From: Pseudooceanicola pacificus
GTDB taxonomy: Bacteria > Pseudomonadota > Alphaproteobacteria > Rhodobacterales > Rhodobacteraceae
Direction of reading: 5' to 3'
Assembly (NCBI RefSeq): GCF_009789075.1
Contig: NZ_WNXQ01000002.1
Location: 496,001-560,000, forward strand
Length of the DNA: 64,000 bases
The first letter of the stretch is position 1, and every line of letters starts with the position of its first letter. The position numbers were made by a program, and so were the translations under genes. The notes beneath the pieces were generated by a model. The model ran no database searches. It saw only the letters and a program-made list of their open reading frames with translations, and had not been told where the DNA came from. Of this stretch, positions 1-10,365 are shown piece after piece.

Positions 1-181
1 TCGCATGCTTGTAGACCAGCTGCGATTGACCGTCACGGCGCAGAAGCACGCAGAAGTTGTCAAACCAGGTGATCACACCCTGCAGTTTGACACCGTTGAT
101 CAGGAAAATCGTGACCGGAACCTTGGTTTTCCGGACGTGGTTGAGAAATGCATCCTGCAAATTCTGTCGATCTGACGCCAT
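1..181 (-). CDS. hfq: RNA chaperone Hfq (partial, C-terminus outside window)
   Basis: Hfq is the hexameric Sm-like RNA chaperone that pairs small RNAs with mRNAs. The visible 60 residues begin [12 protein letters not shown] and contain the Sm1 region ([16 protein letters not shown], then the FDNF segment) and the Sm2 signature ending in YKH, which together identify the family. The ATG is at 181-179 on the minus strand. The gene runs off the left edge just after the Sm2 motif, so only the short C-terminal tail is missing. It lies downstream of trkA-trkH on the same strand, separated by 149 bp that probably hold its own promoter; a trkA-hfq neighbourhood is known in Rhodobacteraceae. Confidence 0.95.
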
Positions 182-330
182 TGTAATGCCTTTGTTCTTG
201 CGGAGTGCCGCGTACCGGCGCGTCCCTTGTCCGGTAGTCAGTATGGAGTGCGTGAAAGCGAGTTTCCAGAGTTAATCAAGTGGGATTTTCCGTGCAGACC
301 GCATTCTGCGTCACGGTTGCCACATTTCGC

Positions 331-1848
331 TCATTCCCGCCAGAGATCCGGGTTGAAAAGCGCAATGATGGCCAGCAGTTCCAGCCGCCCCATGATCATC
401 ACGGCGCAGAGCGTCGCCTTGGCCCAGGGGCCCAGTTCGGCCAGCGAAATCGGCACGTCGGCGGCTGCATGGATCAGCGGGCCGGTGGTCGTCAGCGCGG
501 CGATGCTCATCAGCATCGCGGCTTCGAACCCCGAGCCGAGCGCGGCCAGCAGCGTGGTGGCAGCCGCCAGGGTCATGGCGAAGAGCATGAAGAAGATCCA
601 GGCGTGATGCGCGCCGCGCCGCCGCATCCGGCGGCTCATGCTGCCCGATCCGCCGATGGAATGCGGATGCACCAGGCGCTCCAGCTCTCTCCGGCTGGCG
701 AGGTAGAGCGCGAAGACCCTGAGCAGCTTGACCCCGCCCGCCGTGGTCGCCACGCCGCCGCCGATCATCGCCAGACCCATCAGGATCATGCCCGGCGTGC
801 CCAGCCCCGACCACATGCGCGCGGTTTCCCATTCCGCGCTGACGAAGCCGGTGGTGGACAGGAAGGACAGCGTGGTGAACAGCGCACCCCAGAGCGCGCG
901 CAGCCCCAGCATCAGGTCCTCGCCGCTGTCGACCTCGAAGGCGGCGACCCAGTGGCGCAGGAACAGCAGCCCGGGCACGATCAGGATCAGCGCCGCGCCC
1001 ATGCGGAATTCCGGGTCACGCCAGATCACCTGCCGGGCCGAGGAGGTGTCGGAGGAGAAGGTCATCCGCGACAGGGCAAAGAACAGGAAGAGGAAGATCA
1101 CGATCTCGCCGCCCATGCCCGACTGGCTGTTGCGGATGCCCCCGACCGGGGAAATCCCGCTGGTCGCCATCGTCGACATGGCATGGCAAAGCGCGACAAA
1201 GGCGGTATCGCCCCCGATGATCAGGAACAGCCAGAGCGCCCCGGTCAGCCCCGCATAGACCGGCACCAGCAGGGCCGAGATCCGTCCGACCCGGCGCAGC
1301 AGCGCGGCCCGACGGAACTGGTCCAGCCGGGTCTCGCCCATGTGGTCATAGGCCACCGATGTGACCTCGAACCCGCCAAGCAGCAGCGGCGCCATCACCG
1401 CGCCCGCCGCGATCCACATCAGCAGCCCGCCCATCCAGCCGACCTGCGCCCGCCACAGGTGCAAAGCATTCGGCAGCCGGCGCGGATCCTCGAAGATCGT
1501 GGCGCCGGTGGTGGTCAGGCTCGACACCATTTCGAAATAGCTGTTGAGGTAGGTTGTGGTGCGCAGCGTCTCGTAGAACGGCAGGGCCAGCAGGATCGGC
1601 AGGAACAGGAAGGCGGCGAACAGGGCCAGCAGGCCGTTCAGCTCTTCCTTGCGGCCACGGCGGCGCGGGCCCCGGGCCAGCGCGATGATGCCCGACAGGA
1701 ACAGGCCCAGCAGGCCCGAATACAGAAAGGTGCGCGCGCTGGTGAAATCCTCGACCGACAGCGCGTAGAGCGCGGGCAGAAACATCGAGGCCGAGGCGAA
1801 GGCGGCCAGGAGCAGGAACAGCGGCTGGTCTTGCAGGCGGACGCGCAT
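331..1848 (-). CDS. trkH: Trk system potassium uptake protein TrkH (505 aa)
   Basis: This is the membrane channel subunit of the Trk K+ uptake system. The protein is hydrophobic throughout and shows four pore loops with the T-x-G type selectivity-filter pattern (TTTGATI, MATSGIS, STTGFV, TTTGPL), as expected for the four M1-P-M2 repeats of the TrkH/KtrB family. The length is normal for TrkH. A longer in-frame extension exists upstream, but it would overlap trkA. The ATG at 1848 lies 4 bp after the trkA stop and is preferred. It is co-transcribed with trkA, whose product gates the channel. Confidence 0.93.
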   Translation of the reverse strand: MRVRLQDQPLFLLLAAFASASMFLPALYALSVEDFTSARTFLYSGLLGLFLSGIIALARGPRRRGRKEELNGLLALFAAFLFLPILLALPFYETLRTTTYLNSYFEMVSSLTTTGATIFEDPRRLPNALHLWRAQVGWMGGLLMWIAAGAVMAPLLLGGFEVTSVAYDHMGETRLDQFRRAALLRRVGRISALLVPVYAGLTGALWLFLIIGGDTAFVALCHAMSTMATSGISPVGGIRNSQSGMGGEIVIFLFLFFALSRMTFSSDTSSARQVIWRDPEFRMGAALILIVPGLLFLRHWVAAFEVDSGEDLMLGLRALWGALFTTLSFLSTTGFVSAEWETARMWSGLGTPGMILMGLAMIGGGVATTAGGVKLLRVFALYLASRRELERLVHPHSIGGSGSMSRRMRRRGAHHAWIFFMLFAMTLAAATTLLAALGSGFEAAMLMSIAALTTTGPLIHAAADVPISLAELGPWAKATLCAVMIMGRLELLAIIALFNPDLWRE

Positions 1849-1852
1849 CGGC

Positions 1853-3229
1853 TCAGAAATAGTCGATGGAGACCTGGAGCAGCCTCTCGACCTCGGGCAC
1901 ATCGGCGGCCAGGGCAAAGATCACGATCACGTCGCCCTCCTCCACCTTGGTGGAGCCAAGCGGCTTGGTCACCTTGTCGCCCTTGAGGATCGCACCGATC
2001 AGCACGCCTTCGGGAAAGTCGATATCGCGGATCGAGCGGCCCGAGATCGGCGAGGTCGACAGCACCTCGGCCTCGATCACCTCGGCCTCGGCATCGCCGA
2101 TGGAATAGACCCCGCGCACCCGCCCGTGGCGGATATGGCGCAGGATCGAGGACACGGTCGTGCCGCGCGGGTTGATATAGGCGTCGATTCCCAGCGGGCC
2201 CAGCAGGGGCACCAGCGTCGGGTCGTTGATCAGCGCGATGGCCATCGGGCAGCCCTGCTGCTTGGCCCGGACCGAGGCAAGCAGGTTCGTCTTGTCGTCA
2301 TCGGTCACCGCCAGGATGGCATCGGCGCGATCCACGCCCGCCTCGTTCAGCAGTGCCGAATCCAGGCCGTCGCCGTTCAGCACGATGGTGCGTTCCAGCG
2401 CATCGGCGGCCTTTTCGGCGGTCTGGCGATTCTTTTCGATCACCTTGGCGCGCACCCGCTTGGTGCGGTCCTCCAGCGCCTGGGCCACGGCGAGACCGAC
2501 GTTGCCGCCGCCCACGATGACCACCCGCTCCTGCGTCTTGACCGATTTGCCAAAGACTTCGAGCGTGCGGGCCACATCCTCGTTCACCACAAAGACATAG
2601 CAGTCGTCGCCCGGAAACAGCTGGTCGCCCGGTTCGGGTGCAAACAGCCGCCCCTCGCGGCGGATGCCCACGACCACGGCGCGCAGGGTGGAAAACAGAT
2701 CCGTCAGCTGCCTGAGCGGCGTGTTCACCACCGGGCAGTCCTCGTGGATCTGGATGCCCAGCAGTTGGGCGCGCCCGTTCAGGAAGGTTTCCGTGTCGAA
2801 TGCGGCGGGGGCGGACAGGCGCTGCAGCGCGGCCTCGGCCACCTCGCGTTCCGGGCTGATCACCACGTCGATGGGCATGTGATCGCGGCGGTAGAGGTCG
2901 GAATAGATCGCGTCGAGGTAACTTTTGGCACGCAGCCGGGCGATCTTGCGCGGGATCGAAAAGATCGAATGCGCGACCTGGCAGATCACCATGTTCACTT
3001 CGTCGGAATAGGTCGCGGCGATGATCATGTCGGCATCGCGCGCGCCGGCCCGGTCGAGGATGTCGGGATAGGAGGCGAATCCGGCAATGCCCTGCACATC
3101 GAGCGTGTCGGTGGCGCGGGCGACGAGATCCGGATTGTTGTCCACGACGGTAACGTCGTTGTTCTCGCCTGACAGATGGCGGGCGATCTGCCAGCCGACC
3201 TGCCCTGCACCGCAGATGATGACCTTCAT
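1853..3229 (-). CDS. trkA: Trk system regulatory subunit TrkA (458 aa)
   Basis: TrkA is the cytoplasmic nucleotide-binding ring that gates TrkH. The protein is a tandem duplication of RCK units. The first Rossmann glycine motif (IICGAGQVG) is at the N-terminus, and the second (VVIVGGGNVG) begins near residue 235. Each is followed by a TrkA_C domain; the last segment, with the LIGAILKGDK and EEGDVIVIFA strands, is typical TrkA_C. The start MKVIICGAG places the first beta strand at the extreme N-terminus, as in family members; the long upstream in-frame extension is rejected. It forms an operon with trkH and is divergent from the lipoprotein gene at 3344. Confidence 0.94.
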   Translation of the reverse strand: MKVIICGAGQVGWQIARHLSGENNDVTVVDNNPDLVARATDTLDVQGIAGFASYPDILDRAGARDADMIIAATYSDEVNMVICQVAHSIFSIPRKIARLRAKSYLDAIYSDLYRRDHMPIDVVISPEREVAEAALQRLSAPAAFDTETFLNGRAQLLGIQIHEDCPVVNTPLRQLTDLFSTLRAVVVGIRREGRLFAPEPGDQLFPGDDCYVFVVNEDVARTLEVFGKSVKTQERVVIVGGGNVGLAVAQALEDRTKRVRAKVIEKNRQTAEKAADALERTIVLNGDGLDSALLNEAGVDRADAILAVTDDDKTNLLASVRAKQQGCPMAIALINDPTLVPLLGPLGIDAYINPRGTTVSSILRHIRHGRVRGVYSIGDAEAEVIEAEVLSTSPISGRSIRDIDFPEGVLIGAILKGDKVTKPLGSTKVEEGDVIVIFALAADVPEVERLLQVSIDYF

Positions 3230-3343
3230 CAAGCCGTCCCGTTGGCCGGGGCCATTCGGCGCCCCATGAGCCCCGTGCATGACAGAACCGCCTATAACGG
3301 TCAATTCAATTGTAAACCCCGCGCAGCATGGCAGAATGCCGCC

Positions 3344-3826
3344 ATGACACAGGCCACTTTTTCCCGCGTTCTGCCCGCCTTTGCCCTGCTTGCCCTGCTG
3401 GGCGCCTGCGGGTCCGAGACGATCTATTACCGCCCCGGCGTCGAAGTGACGCGCGCCCAGGGGGACGAGGTCGCCTGCGGACGCAGCGCCCTGGCCGACG
3501 CGCCGGTGCGGATGGAACGCGAGGTCATCCCGGGCGATTACGTCCCCCCGCACAAGCATTGCGACGCGGCGGGGAACTGCCTGGTGGAGCCGGGGTTCTG
3601 GCAGCCCGACCGCTTTGTCACCCGCGACGTGAACAAGGACCTGCGCCGCCAGATCGCCCGCCAGTGCATGGCCGAGAAAGGCTATCAGCGGATCACCCTG
3701 CCCGCCTGTTCCAACGGGGTGAAGGCCGCCGTGCCGCCCGCGATCACCACGGTGATGCCGCGCCTGACCTCGCAGGCCTGCGTGATCCAGCGGCCCAACG
3801 ACTATTACCAGATCGTGCCGGGCTGA
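3344..3826 (+). CDS. small cysteine-rich putative lipoprotein, function unknown (160 aa)
   Basis: The function is not recognised. The ATG at 3344 is followed by a short lipoprotein signal peptide with the lipobox LLGAC, so Cys21 would be lipidated and the mature protein anchored in the outer or inner membrane. Five further cysteines (in ACGRS, KHCDAAGNC, RQCMAEK, PACSNG and QACVIQ contexts) could form disulfides in the periplasm. An in-frame extension starting inside trkA on the opposite strand is rejected because it destroys the signal peptide. The gene is divergent from trkA and upstream of guaA, with no obvious functional link to either. Confidence 0.8.
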   Translation: MTQATFSRVLPAFALLALLGACGSETIYYRPGVEVTRAQGDEVACGRSALADAPVRMEREVIPGDYVPPHKHCDAAGNCLVEPGFWQPDRFVTRDVNKDLRRQIARQCMAEKGYQRITLPACSNGVKAAVPPAITTVMPRLTSQACVIQRPNDYYQIVPG

Positions 3827-3919
3827 TCCGCCCGTTCGCGCGGCGCTTTGTGCGCCCGGGCGCGCCCGCGCCACGCTGCCCTCTTGCGCCCATCCCGGCT
3901 CCGGCTTAGAGGCTCACAC

Positions 3920-5482
3920 ATGAGCCAGACATCGCATGACCGCCTCCTCATCGTCGACTTCGGCAGCCAGGTGACGCAGCTGATCGCGCGCCGCCTGCGT
4001 GAGCTGAATGTCTATTGCGAGATCCACCCCTTCCAGAACGTGACCGAGGCGTTTCTCGACACCTTCGCGCCAAAGGCGGTGATCCTTTCGGGCGGGCCCG
4101 CCTCGGTCTTTGCCGAAGGCGCGCCCACGATCCCGATGAAGGTGTTCGACCTGGGCGTGCCGATGCTGGGGATCTGCTACGGCCAGCAGCTGATGATGCA
4201 TCTGCTGGGCGGCAAGGTGGAACGCGGCCACAACACGGCCGAGTTCGGCCGCGCCTATGTCACGCCCACGCAAGAGCGGATCGACCTGCTGAACGGCTGG
4301 TTCCTCGAGGCGCGCGAACAGGTCTGGATGAGCCACGGCGACCATGTCTCGGCCATCGCGCCGGGGTTCCAGGTCTACGGCACCTCGCCCAATGCGCCCT
4401 TTGCCATCACGGCCGATCTGTCGCGCAATTTCTACGCGGTGCAGTTCCACCCCGAGGTGCACCACACGCCGAACGGCAAGACGCTCTATCAGAACTTCGT
4501 CCGGATGGCCGGGTTCACCGGCGACTGGACGATGGGCGCCTACCGCGAGGAAGCGATCCGCAAGATCCGCGACCAGGTCGGCGACCGCAAGGTGATCTGC
4601 GGCCTGTCCGGCGGGGTCGACAGCTCGGTCGCGGCGGTGCTGATCCACGAGGCGATCGGCGATCAGCTGACCTGCGTCTTTGTCGATCACGGCCTGCTGC
4701 GCCTGAACGAGGCCGAGGAAGTCGTGGGCATGTTCCGCGACAACTACAACATCCCGCTGATCCATGCGGACGAGAGCGACCTGTTCCTGGGCGAGCTCGA
4801 AGGCATCGCGGACCCGGAACAGAAGCGCAAGACCATCGGGCGCCTCTTCATCGACGTGTTCCAGAAACATGCCAACGATATCGACGGAGCCGAATTCCTG
4901 GCCCAGGGCACGCTCTACCCCGACGTGATCGAAAGCGTCAGCTTCTCGGGCGGGCCCTCGGTCACGATCAAGTCGCACCACAATGTCGGCGGCCTGCCCG
5001 AAAAGATGGGGCTGAAGCTGGTCGAACCGCTGCGCGAGCTGTTCAAGGACGAGGTCCGCGCCCTGGGGCGCGAGCTGGGCCTGCCCGACAGCTTCATCGG
5101 GCGCCATCCCTTCCCCGGCCCGGGCCTGGCCATCCGCTGCCCCGGCGAGATCACGCGCGACAAGCTCGACATCCTGCGCAAGGCGGATGCGGTCTATATC
5201 GACCAGATCCGCAAGCACGGGCTTTACGACGAAATCTGGCAGGCCTTCGTGGCCATCCTGCCGGTGCGCACCGTGGGCGTGATGGGCGACTATCGCACCT
5301 ACGACTACGCCTGCGCCCTGCGCGCGGTGACCTCGGTCGACGGGATGACGGCGGATTACTATCCCTTCTCGCACGAGTTCCTGGGCGAGACGGCGACCCG
5401 CATCATCAACGAGGTGCAGGGCATCAACCGCGTCACCTATGACGTGACCTCCAAGCCCCCCGGAACGATCGAGTGGGAATGA
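3920..5482 (+). CDS. guaA: GMP synthase, glutamine-hydrolysing (520 aa)
   Basis: The enzyme amidates XMP to GMP using glutamine and ATP, the last step of guanine nucleotide synthesis. The N-terminal class I amidotransferase domain has the nucleophile in LGICYGQQ (Cys86) and the downstream VQFHPEV His/Glu pair. The ATP-pyrophosphatase domain has the P-loop LSGGVDSS near residue 230. The C-terminal dimerisation domain ends with the canonical PPGTIEWE. The start at 3920 gives [15 protein letters not shown]; the ORF is open upstream, but the extra residues are low-complexity Arg/Ala-rich sequence. It is a single gene here, 77 bp before the Fur-family regulator. Confidence 0.97.
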   Translation: MSQTSHDRLLIVDFGSQVTQLIARRLRELNVYCEIHPFQNVTEAFLDTFAPKAVILSGGPASVFAEGAPTIPMKVFDLGVPMLGICYGQQLMMHLLGGKVERGHNTAEFGRAYVTPTQERIDLLNGWFLEAREQVWMSHGDHVSAIAPGFQVYGTSPNAPFAITADLSRNFYAVQFHPEVHHTPNGKTLYQNFVRMAGFTGDWTMGAYREEAIRKIRDQVGDRKVICGLSGGVDSSVAAVLIHEAIGDQLTCVFVDHGLLRLNEAEEVVGMFRDNYNIPLIHADESDLFLGELEGIADPEQKRKTIGRLFIDVFQKHANDIDGAEFLAQGTLYPDVIESVSFSGGPSVTIKSHHNVGGLPEKMGLKLVEPLRELFKDEVRALGRELGLPDSFIGRHPFPGPGLAIRCPGEITRDKLDILRKADAVYIDQIRKHGLYDEIWQAFVAILPVRTVGVMGDYRTYDYACALRAVTSVDGMTADYYPFSHEFLGETATRIINEVQGINRVTYDVTSKPPGTIEWE

Positions 5483-5559
5483 CCGCCCCGCCGCGGTAGA
5501 CGCGCGGCCCCCGGTATGTCCTATTGGGCACCACCGCCAAGCCAACCGGAACGCGATTG

Positions 5560-5985
<426 letters not shown>

Positions 5986-5996
5986 GGGCGCGGAGG

Positions 5997-6077
5997 CCTC
6001 CGGCGGGAGTATTTTGAACGAGATGAAGCCGGGATCGGCCTCCCCAGCTTCCTCTGGCCGGAAATATCCCGGGGGAG
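5997..6077. repeat. REP-like intergenic palindrome, two convergent arms (A and B types)
   Basis: Arm A (5997-6028) reads CCTCCGGCGGGAGTATTTT and continues to GAGATGAAG. Arm B (6048-6077) is in opposite orientation and reads CTTCCTCTGGCCGGAAATAT followed by CCCGGGGGAG. Both share the layout GC-rich stem, TATTT, and a GA-rich end (GAGATGAAG / CAGAGGAAG). Related arms occur at 14040, 27909 and 58496-58574 in this window. After arm B come two further hairpins (GCAGGC/GCCTGC and a GGCGGGGGC/CCCCCCGCC stem). The element sits between the convergent Fur-family and usg genes. Confidence 0.7.
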
Positions 6078-6138
6078 TCGCAGGCGCAGCCTGCGGCGGG
6101 GGCAGCGCCCCCCGCCCGGCCGGATGGTCCGCGCGCCC

Positions 6139-6408
6139 TCAGTGGTAGGTGAATTCCCCCACCACGTTGCGCCAGCGGCCCGGCGAGATCTCCTTGCGGT
6201 GCGTGAAGCGGACGGAATGCAGCGGGCCCTCGATCTCGTTCTGCCAGAATTCGATGAACTTGAAGAGCCGCGGATGGTCCGGCGCGATGTCGTAATCCTG
6301 CCAGACGAAGGTGTTCAGCACATGGGCGAAATCCGGCATGTGATAGGTGAATTCCGCGGTGGTCAGCCCATAGCCCTTGAGCATCAGTTCCGTTGCGCTT
6401 GTCTGCAT
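6139..6408 (-). CDS. usg: Usg family protein (89 aa)
   Basis: This small cytoplasmic protein of unknown biochemical role is conserved in alphaproteobacteria; the family is named for a gene seen near tryptophan genes. Diagnostic segments are LKGYGLTTAEFTYHMPDF, FVWQDYDIAPDHPRL, EGPLHSVRF and the C-terminal VVGEFTYH. The length matches the family. The ATG at 6408 has a good ribosome site (GAGGTG, 5 nt spacing); the longer upstream reading frame is not needed. It is divergent from gyrA across a 190-bp region with an inverted repeat. Confidence 0.88.
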   Translation of the reverse strand: MQTSATELMLKGYGLTTAEFTYHMPDFAHVLNTFVWQDYDIAPDHPRLFKFIEFWQNEIEGPLHSVRFTHRKEISPGRWRNVVGEFTYH

Positions 6409-6480
6409 ATTGCACCTCTGATCGTGTACCTGTAACAACAGGATGCTTTCGGCCAGAAAAATTTCAACAAGAACAATATG

Positions 6481-6507
6481 TTGGCAGCATGCGCGCCCGG
6501 CTGCCAA
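6481..6507. promoter_or_regulatory. 8-bp perfect inverted repeat between usg and gyrA
   Basis: TTGGCAGC (6481-6488) and GCTGCCAA (6500-6507) are exact reverse complements with an 11-nt spacer. The repeat lies about 20 bp upstream of the gyrA -35 box and about 70 bp upstream of usg. The spacing would suit a dimeric regulator; it could also be a simple hairpin. No regulator can be named. Confidence 0.4.
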
Positions 6508-6526
6508 CAACTCTGGCCTTGCGACA

Positions 6527-6556
6527 TTGCACCCCGGATATTGGCGGTGCTATAAC
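6527..6556 (+). promoter_or_regulatory. putative sigma-70 promoter of gyrA
   Basis: A -35-like TTGCAC (6527-6532) and a -10-like TATAAC (6551-6556) are separated by 18 bp and end 44 bp before the TTG start of gyrA. This is one of the clearest vegetative promoter matches in the window. Confidence 0.55.
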
Positions 6557-6600
6557 TCCGGGACCTAGATGTAGTTCCCCTTCAGGACAAGGCCGACAAG

Positions 6601-9351
6601 TTGAACGATACGCCCGAACCCCCTGAAAACGAAGACGAAAAACCGGCATCGGCCTATCGGGGCCCGTCGGTTTCGATCACCGACGAGATGCGCACCTCTT
6701 ACCTCGACTACGCGATGAGCGTGATCGTGGCGCGCGCCATCCCGGATCTGAGGGACGGCCTAAAACCTGTGCACCGGCGCATCCTCTATGCCATGCACGA
6801 GGTCGGCAACACGCACGACAAGTCCTATCGCAAGTCGTCGCGCCCGGTGGCGGATGCCATGGGCAAGTACCACCCGCATGGCGACTCGGCGATCTATGAC
6901 GCCCTGGTGCGGATGGCGCAGGACTTTTCCATGTCGCTGCCCCTGCTCGACGGTCAGGGCAACTTCGGCTCGATGGACGGGGACAAGGCCGCGGCCTTCC
7001 GTTACACCGAGGTGCGGATGGCCAAGGCGGCGGCCTACATGCTGGCGGATATCGACAAGGACACCGTCAACTTCCAGGACAATTACGACGGCAAGGACCG
7101 CGAACCCACCGTCCTGCCGGCCCGATTCCCGAACATGCTGGTCAATGGCGCGGGCGGCATCGCCGTCGGCATGGCGACCAACATCCCGCCCCACAACCTG
7201 GGCGAGGTGGTCGATGCCACCCTGGCGCTGATCGAGAATCCCGACCTGTCGGTCGAGGAGCTGATCCAGTACGTCCCCGGCCCCGATTTCCCCACCGGCG
7301 GCATCATGCTGGGCCGCTCTGGCGCGCGGAAGGCCTATCTCGAAGGGCGCGGCAGCGTCATCGTGCGCTCCAAGACCCATGTGGAAGAGCTGCGCAAGGA
7401 CCGCTACGCCATCGTCATCGACGAGATTCCCTATCAGGTGAACAAGGCGGTGATGATCGAGAAGATCGCCGAACATGTCCGCGAGAAGCGGATCGAGGGC
7501 ATCGCCCATGTGCAGGACGAATCCGATCGTGCCGGCGTGCGCGTGGTGATCGAGCTCAAGCGCGACGCGACGCCGGATGTGGTGCTGAACCAGCTCTGGC
7601 GCTTCACGCCGATGCAGACCTCGTTCGGCTGCAACATGCTGGCGCTGAACGGCGGCAAGCCCGAGACGCTGACGCTCTACGGTTTCCTGTCGGCTTTCAT
7701 CCAGTTCCGCGAAGAGGTCGTCGCCCGCCGCACCGCGTTCGAGCTGCGCAAGGCGCGCGAGCGCAGCCATGTGCTCTGCGGTCTGGCCGTGGCCGTGTCG
7801 AACGTGGACGAGGTGGTCGCCACCATCCGCGCCTCGGCCGATGCTGCCGAAGCGCGCGAAAAGCTGATGACCCGGCGCTGGCCCGCGCTGTCGATTGCCG
7901 AATACATCAAGCTGATCGACGACCCGACCCACCGGATGAACGAGGACGGGACCTATAACCTGTCCGAGACCCAGGCCCGCGCCATCTTGGACCTGCGCCT
8001 GCAGCGCCTGACCCAGCTGGGCGTGCAGGAGGTCACCGACGAGCTGCAGGAGCTGGCGGGCAAGATCCGCGAGTATCTGGAAATCCTCGGCTCGCGCGAG
8101 CGGATCATGGCCATCATCAGCGACGAGCTGCGCGAGGTGAAGGAGCTCTTTGCCGTTCCCCGCCGGACCGAAATCGTCGACTGGGCGGGCGACATGGAGG
8201 ACGAGGACCTCATCGAGCGTGAGGACATGGTCGTCACCGTCACCCAGGGCGGCTATATCCGGCGCACCCCGCTGGCCGATTACCGCGCGCAGCGGCGTGG
8301 CGGCAAGGGGCTGTCGGGCGGCGATCTGAAGGATGACGACGTGGTCACCACGCTCTTCGTCGCCAATACCCATACGCAGCTGCTGTTCTTCACCACTGAC
8401 GGGATGGTCTACAAGCTCAAGACCTGGCGCCTGCCGCTTGGCGGGCGGACCTCGCGCGGGAAGGCCATCGTGAACATCCTGCCGATCCCGACGGGTGTCT
8501 CGATCGCGGCGATCATGCCCGTCGACCGGCCCGAGGAGGAATGGGGCGATCTGCAGATCGTCTTTGCGACCTCCGCCGGGACGGTGCGGCGCAACGCGCT
8601 GTCGGATTTCACCAATGTCATGCGCAACGGCAAGATCGCGATGAAGTTCGAGGGCGAGGCCGATGGCTGGCGCCTGATCAACGCCGCGATCTGCGGGGCC
8701 GAGGACGACGTGATGCTCTTCACCCAGTCCGGCCGTGCGATCCGGTTCCGGGCGGATGACGTGCGGGTGTTCAACTCGCGCAACTCCACCGGCGTGCGGG
8801 GTGTCCGGCTGAACGAGAACGACGAGGTCACCTCGATGTTCGTCCTGCCGACCTTCGTGGCGGAAAGCGACGAGCGTGCCTCGTACCTCAAGATGCGCCG
8901 CGCGATGGCGGGCGACGTCGAACAGACGCAGGATGACGAGGAAGGCAATGCGGACATGCCGCTGAGCCAGGAACGCTATGCCCAGATGTCGGCCGCCGAG
9001 ACGCTGATCGTCACGGTGACCGCGGGCGGCGCGGGCCATATCTCGTCGTCCCACGATTACCCGCTGCGCGGACGGGGCGGCATGGGCGTGACCGCCTGGG
9101 AGAAATCCATGCGCACCGGCCAGATCATCGCCGCCTTCCCGGTCGAGATGGACGACCAGATCATGCTGGCCACCTCGCGCGGGCAATCGATCCGTGTGCC
9201 GGTCGACGGGATCTCCTTCCGCTCGCGCAGCGCCGGCGGGGTCAAGGTGTTCAACACCGGCGCCGGGGAATTTGTCGTCTCGGTCGCCCGCATCGCGGAC
9301 CAGTCCGAAGAGGACGGGACCGAAGCCGATGGCAGCGCCCCCGAGGCCTGA
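6601..9351 (+). CDS. gyrA: DNA gyrase subunit A (916 aa, TTG start)
   Basis: This is the DNA-cleaving subunit of gyrase, acting as A2B2 with GyrB to introduce negative supercoils. The core begins at [20 protein letters not shown]. The catalytic tyrosine is Tyr135 in AAFRYTEVR. The quinolone region [10 protein letters not shown] keeps Ser96 and Asp100 (E. coli Ser83 and Asp87), the drug-sensitive state. The GyrA box (QRRGGKG) near residue 565, which separates gyrase from topoisomerase IV, is present before the beta-pinwheel repeats. The ORF opens at a TTG (6601) just before the conserved acidic N-terminus, and no better ATG is in frame. The C-terminus is acidic. Confidence 0.96.
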   Translation: MNDTPEPPENEDEKPASAYRGPSVSITDEMRTSYLDYAMSVIVARAIPDLRDGLKPVHRRILYAMHEVGNTHDKSYRKSSRPVADAMGKYHPHGDSAIYDALVRMAQDFSMSLPLLDGQGNFGSMDGDKAAAFRYTEVRMAKAAAYMLADIDKDTVNFQDNYDGKDREPTVLPARFPNMLVNGAGGIAVGMATNIPPHNLGEVVDATLALIENPDLSVEELIQYVPGPDFPTGGIMLGRSGARKAYLEGRGSVIVRSKTHVEELRKDRYAIVIDEIPYQVNKAVMIEKIAEHVREKRIEGIAHVQDESDRAGVRVVIELKRDATPDVVLNQLWRFTPMQTSFGCNMLALNGGKPETLTLYGFLSAFIQFREEVVARRTAFELRKARERSHVLCGLAVAVSNVDEVVATIRASADAAEAREKLMTRRWPALSIAEYIKLIDDPTHRMNEDGTYNLSETQARAILDLRLQRLTQLGVQEVTDELQELAGKIREYLEILGSRERIMAIISDELREVKELFAVPRRTEIVDWAGDMEDEDLIEREDMVVTVTQGGYIRRTPLADYRAQRRGGKGLSGGDLKDDDVVTTLFVANTHTQLLFFTTDGMVYKLKTWRLPLGGRTSRGKAIVNILPIPTGVSIAAIMPVDRPEEEWGDLQIVFATSAGTVRRNALSDFTNVMRNGKIAMKFEGEADGWRLINAAICGAEDDVMLFTQSGRAIRFRADDVRVFNSRNSTGVRGVRLNENDEVTSMFVLPTFVAESDERASYLKMRRAMAGDVEQTQDDEEGNADMPLSQERYAQMSAAETLIVTVTAGGAGHISSSHDYPLRGRGGMGVTAWEKSMRTGQIIAAFPVEMDDQIMLATSRGQSIRVPVDGISFRSRSAGGVKVFNTGAGEFVVSVARIADQSEEDGTEADGSAPEA

Positions 9352-9432
9352 GGCCCGGGCGGCCCTGTCCGGCGCGCAATACGGGACGGCCCTGCCCGGG
9401 CCGCCCCGGCCTGAACCGAGGACACGGGCCGA

Positions 9433-10272
9433 ATGAAGAACTGGGACGACCTGCGCTACCTGATCGCGGTGCACAAGACCGGCAGCATGAGTGCCGCCGC
9501 CCGCCTGCTCGACACCAACCCCGCCACCGTGTCGCGCCGTCTTGGCCGGCTGGGCGAGGCCCTGGGCTTCGACCTCTTCGTCAAGACGCCCGAGGGCTGG
9601 GTCGCCAACGAGGCGATATCGGACCTGATCGAGAGCGCCACCAATTTCGAGAACGAGATCGTCACCTACCTGAACGCCAAGAGCGACCAGGACCAGCCGA
9701 GTTCGGGCACCATCACCATCGGTTGCCCGCCGGCGATTTCGACCTACGTTCTCTACCCCGCGTTGAATCAGTTTCTGGTCGACTGGCCGAATGTCTCGAT
9801 GGTGTTCAACTCGCAGATGTTCACCGAGGCCCTGGGCGAGAACGACATGATCGTGGTGCCCGTACGCCCCACCCAGGGCCGCCTCGTGGTGCGCAATGTG
9901 GGCCGGATGCGGATGAATGTCTTCTGCTATCCCGACAGTCCGCGAACGGGCATCTGGATCGGGTTGAACCGTGCGCACGAGCCGCAGCCGCCGATGCAGA
10001 AGGCACGCGAGATCATGGGCGGGGGCGATCCCTATTTCCGTGTCGAAACCTTGCATGAGGTTGCGAACATGGTGAAATCCACCCGCCTGCCCGGCCTGAT
10101 GCCCAATGTCGCCGCGACCCGCGAAGAGGGGCTGGAGAAGTTCGACCCCGAAAGCCGGGACATCGAAAGCCAGATGTACCTCTGCTTCCACGAGACCCGG
10201 CGCAAGGACCCGCTGCTGCGCGCCGTGGCCGACTGGGTGATTGCCCAGTTCAACGCGACAAGTGATCTCTGA
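9433..10272 (+). CDS. LysR-family transcriptional regulator (279 aa)
   Basis: The N-terminal winged helix-turn-helix (MKNWDDLRYLIAV, GSMSAAARLLDTNPATVSRR) is typical of LysR regulators and is followed by a periplasmic-binding-protein-like effector domain starting near residue 90 (GTITIGCPPAIS). The effector domain is slightly short and its ligand cannot be predicted. Target genes are not evident: upstream is gyrA on the same strand (81 bp gap) and downstream a convergent carboxypeptidase. The start codon ATG 9433 places the HTH at the usual position. Confidence 0.88.
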   Translation: MKNWDDLRYLIAVHKTGSMSAAARLLDTNPATVSRRLGRLGEALGFDLFVKTPEGWVANEAISDLIESATNFENEIVTYLNAKSDQDQPSSGTITIGCPPAISTYVLYPALNQFLVDWPNVSMVFNSQMFTEALGENDMIVVPVRPTQGRLVVRNVGRMRMNVFCYPDSPRTGIWIGLNRAHEPQPPMQKAREIMGGGDPYFRVETLHEVANMVKSTRLPGLMPNVAATREEGLEKFDPESRDIESQMYLCFHETRRKDPLLRAVADWVIAQFNATSDL

Positions 10273-10365
10273 GAGTCATCTATTGATGACGGATCGACGG
10301 TCGAAATCCGCTTATCGCGGATATTGTCCTTGAATACGGCACCGTCTTGTGATCTACCATTGCGT

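Noticed and set aside
280..1986. Long plus-strand open frame opposite trkH (568 aa)
   Set aside because: It is rich in Gln, Arg, His and Gly, has no motif, and is the shadow of a high-GC gene on the other strand; trkH has four clear pore-loop motifs.
6760..10191. Very long minus-strand open frame (1143 aa) opposite gyrA and the LysR gene
   Set aside because: Composition (His, Arg, Asp, Gly) is typical of antisense reading of GC-rich genes, and it spans two well-supported genes.
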